DNA of 64,000 nt from Celeribacter neptunius (GTDB lineage Bacteria > Pseudomonadota > Alphaproteobacteria > Rhodobacterales > Rhodobacteraceae), in NCBI RefSeq assembly GCF_900113955.1, contig NZ_FORH01000005.1:248001-312000 (forward strand). The letters run 5' to 3'. Below, one piece after another: positions 62,659 through 64,000 of the stretch. The position numbers and the translations under genes are program-made. Each line of letters begins with the position of its first letter. The first letter of the stretch is position 1. A model generated the notes under the pieces. That model saw only the letters and a program-made list of their open reading frames with translations. It was not told the origin of the DNA and searched no databases.

Positions 62659-62714
62659 GACGCGCACAAGGCTTGGCAATGTCATGTTTTATCAACCTCT
62701 TTGCGGCAAGGGCC

Positions 62715-63239
62715 TCAGTCGCGCTCGGCGTCTCTCTCTGCCCGCCACCTTGCCCAGCGCCTTCTCTGTGCCTCTCTGATACGCTCTATACCCTCTGGCG
62801 TTCTGGCCCCCGTGCTTTTGCCGCCATGGAATTTGCAGCGGCGTTTTCCCGGCTCTGATTTCATCCGGCACGGCGTCCCCTTGCGGGTCTTTGCGCCACA
62901 GGTCACACGGCGCGTTGCGGCCATGGCTTCGGCCCTTGCGCGGGCGCGTTCCATTACGGCGGCATATTGAGCCATGAGGCGGGCGCGGTGTTGGCGGTCC
63001 CTCTCCCGCAAGCGTTCGGCGTAGCTTTCATCCCATGACGCGCTTTCGCGTGAATAGCTTGGTGGCTCAGGCAGGGGCAGAACCCGCGCCATTTGGCTCA
63101 CCGCATGAGCGTGTAAATCCACATCCGGCTTGTTCTCCCAATAGCTGACAGCATGGCGACCAATCCCGACGCGCTGGGCGAGTTCGGTTTGTGAAAGGCC
63201 AGCAGCCTTGCGGATTGCTGCGAGTTCGGTTCCGGTCAT
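62715..63239 (-). CDS. XRE helix-turn-helix protein with HGGxSTG-type zinc domain
   Basis: The 174-residue protein joins an XRE domain (ELAAIRKAAGLSQTELAQRVGIGRHAVSYWEN, residues 5-40) to a C-terminal HGGxSTG domain with cysteines in CGAKTRKGTPCRMKSEPGKRRCKFHGGKSTG. The C-terminal domain is found in phage and island proteins and probably binds zinc and nucleic acid. The ATG at 63239 lies 8 nt after GGGAG and overlaps the stop codon of the next gene. Confidence 0.82.
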   Translation of the reverse strand: MTGTELAAIRKAAGLSQTELAQRVGIGRHAVSYWENKPDVDLHAHAVSQMARVLPLPEPPSYSRESASWDESYAERLRERDRQHRARLMAQYAAVMERARARAEAMAATRRVTCGAKTRKGTPCRMKSEPGKRRCKFHGGKSTGARTPEGIERIREAQRRRWARWRAERDAERD

Positions 63240-63586
63240 GCGGGATACTCCCATTTCCGAGAAAGCGCGTTCCAGTGCCGCCCGTTTGGCCCGTGGCGCT
63301 CCCAGTCGGTCAGGCGCTTCCATTCCTCAAGTGAGACAACCTTGCCTGTCCATGTGCAGGGTGAGCCTCCCACAGAGAGCCGTGCAGGTTGGGCGGTGTC
63401 GTGCGGATCGGCTGCGGAAACAACGGCGCGGGGCGGGCTTTCGGTTTTCTGAATTTCAGGGTGTCCCCCTGCTACATCCGCTACACTTGCTACATTGGTC
63501 CCCTGTGTAGCGGATGTAGCGGGTGTAGCAGGGGTAGCCTCTTGTTTTAGAACCTCTGCCAGATTGGCTTTCACATCAAAGAACAT
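63236..63586 (-). CDS. Hypothetical protein spanning a 9-bp repeat array
   Basis: The 116-residue protein begins inside the end of the DUF3987 gene (11-nt overlap). Residues 15-40 read as Ala/Thr/Pro repeats (ATPATSATQGTNVASVADVAGG) because a 9-bp DNA repeat array runs through them. The C-terminal part (WTGKVVSLEEWKRLTDWERHGPNGRHWNALSRKWEYPA) is better conserved-looking. The protein is unrecognised. It may exist mainly to cover the array. Confidence 0.6.
   Translation of the reverse strand: MFFDVKANLAEVLKQEATPATPATSATQGTNVASVADVAGGHPEIQKTESPPRAVVSAADPHDTAQPARLSVGGSPCTWTGKVVSLEEWKRLTDWERHGPNGRHWNALSRKWEYPA
63471..63538. repeat. 9-bp repeat array with inverted copies (element 3)
   Basis: Three GCTACA units lie at 63471, 63480 and 63489, and four TGTAGC-type units at 63506, 63515, 63524 and 63533 (the last varied). 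Within each set the step is exactly 9 bp. GCTACATCCGCTACAC (63471-63486) and GTGTAGCGGATGTAGC (63505-63520) form a perfect 16-bp inverted repeat. The array sits directly after the primase-type gene, as in element 1. Confidence 0.7.
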
Positions 63587-64000
63587 GCTGCGGCCTCACG
63601 ATTTGATAGGCTTCTTTGCGGGTCGCTCCTCTCACCTCGACACCTTCAGGAAGGCGGGTAAGCCAGCCGTGCTTTTCGAGAACGGCCAGAGCTGCCCTTG
63701 CCGCCTTGCTTTCCCTCAGAGGGTTCGGCCCGAATTGGACAATCTCACGCGGCATGATTTCGCTGTGCGTCCATTTCTCGACAAGCCAGAGACGCAGCTC
63801 CTCGGCTTTCGCGGTGTCTGCGGTAATGGCTCCGGCATCCGAAAGGCGCTTGGCTTCCCCAAGATAGAATTGAGACAGGCTAATCCCGTGCGCCATGTTC
63901 TCCGGCGTTATCAGATCGGCCAGAGGGTCCGCCCAAAGCGCGAATACTCCTGCAATTCTAGCGGCTTGTTCAACTGACTTGCTCGCATAGGCCCGGACGG
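63576..64000 (-). CDS. DUF3987 primase/helicase-like protein, C-terminal part
   Basis: The minus-strand frame is open to the window edge, so only the last 140 residues are present. They read AYASKSVEQAARIAGVFALW, then LITPENMAHGISLSQFYLGEAKRLSDA, then a winged-helix-like region (WTHSEIMPREIVQFGPNPLRESKAARAALAVLEKHGWLTRL). This matches the C terminus of DUF3987 family proteins, which are helicase-related replication proteins of phages and islands. The stop codon lies 11 nt inside the start of the next gene. Confidence 0.82.
   Translation of the reverse strand, partial: VRAYASKSVEQAARIAGVFALWADPLADLITPENMAHGISLSQFYLGEAKRLSDAGAITADTAKAEELRLWLVEKWTHSEIMPREIVQFGPNPLRESKAARAALAVLEKHGWLTRLPEGVEVRGATRKEAYQIVRPQHVL

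Larger units (their letters stand above)
61323..64000. mobile_element. Element 3 (left part): accessory region at tRNA-Thr
   Basis: Directly after tRNA-Thr the gene content changes to a toxin-antitoxin pair, a protein with XRE and HGGxSTG-type parts, a small protein and a DUF3987 primase/helicase-like protein, in two orientations. This is typical of a phage- or satellite-derived island. The other end and an integrase are outside the window, so a second att copy could not be checked. Confidence 0.65.

Overview
The window looks like a chromosomal segment of a member of the Rhodobacteraceae (Alphaproteobacteria); no genus is assigned. The evidence is the housekeeping content and order: ptsP/lysC, DUF1178 and Nudix genes beside waaA, and the minus-strand series small ORF-murA-DUF2948-hisD-UPF0262-phosphatase-NTF2-GNAT-nitrilase-infA-maf-RNase E/G-yacG-tRNA-Phe. 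An FNR-type box stands before a di-haem peroxidase gene. 

Layout. 1-13356 is core chromosome: EI-Ntr start, lysC, an SDR, waaA, di-haem cytochrome c peroxidase, a membrane TolB/TPR protein and katG. 13469-25090 is element 1, a compact 11.6 kb phage satellite with primase, small and large terminase, portal, fused protease-capsid, head-completion, capsid cement and integrase genes, and no tail or lysis genes. 25074-52508 is element 2, about 27 kb, an integrative mobilizable element with its own integrase. 52460-60982 is core chromosome again. From 61323, after tRNA-Thr, a third accessory region begins and runs off the window.

Elements 1 and 2 sit in tandem at the tRNA-Phe gene. The intact tRNA lies at 52460-52534. 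A 49-nt copy of its 3' part is at 25074-25122, and an 18-20 nt copy is at 13469-13488. Each element has its integrase immediately inside the tRNA-proximal junction.

Element 2 carries a ColE1-type mobilization cassette (mobC, relaxase, and mbeB-like and mbeD-like genes nested in another frame of the relaxase gene). It also carries a LacI-regulated locus for uptake and breakdown of fructosamines (Amadori compounds: FrlB-type deglycase, FrlD-type kinase, FrlC-type epimerase, ABC importer, FAD oxidase), and a five-gene type I restriction operon with an Abi-like gene and a DUF262/HNH gene between hsdS and hsdR.

The points most worth a second look are the tail-less capsid-forming satellite, the tandem att structure, and 9-bp repeat arrays in opposing orientations directly after the primase genes of both element 1 and the tRNA-Thr element (candidate replication origins). 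Next come the nested ColE1-like mob genes in an alphaproteobacterial island and the restriction operon with embedded extra defence genes.
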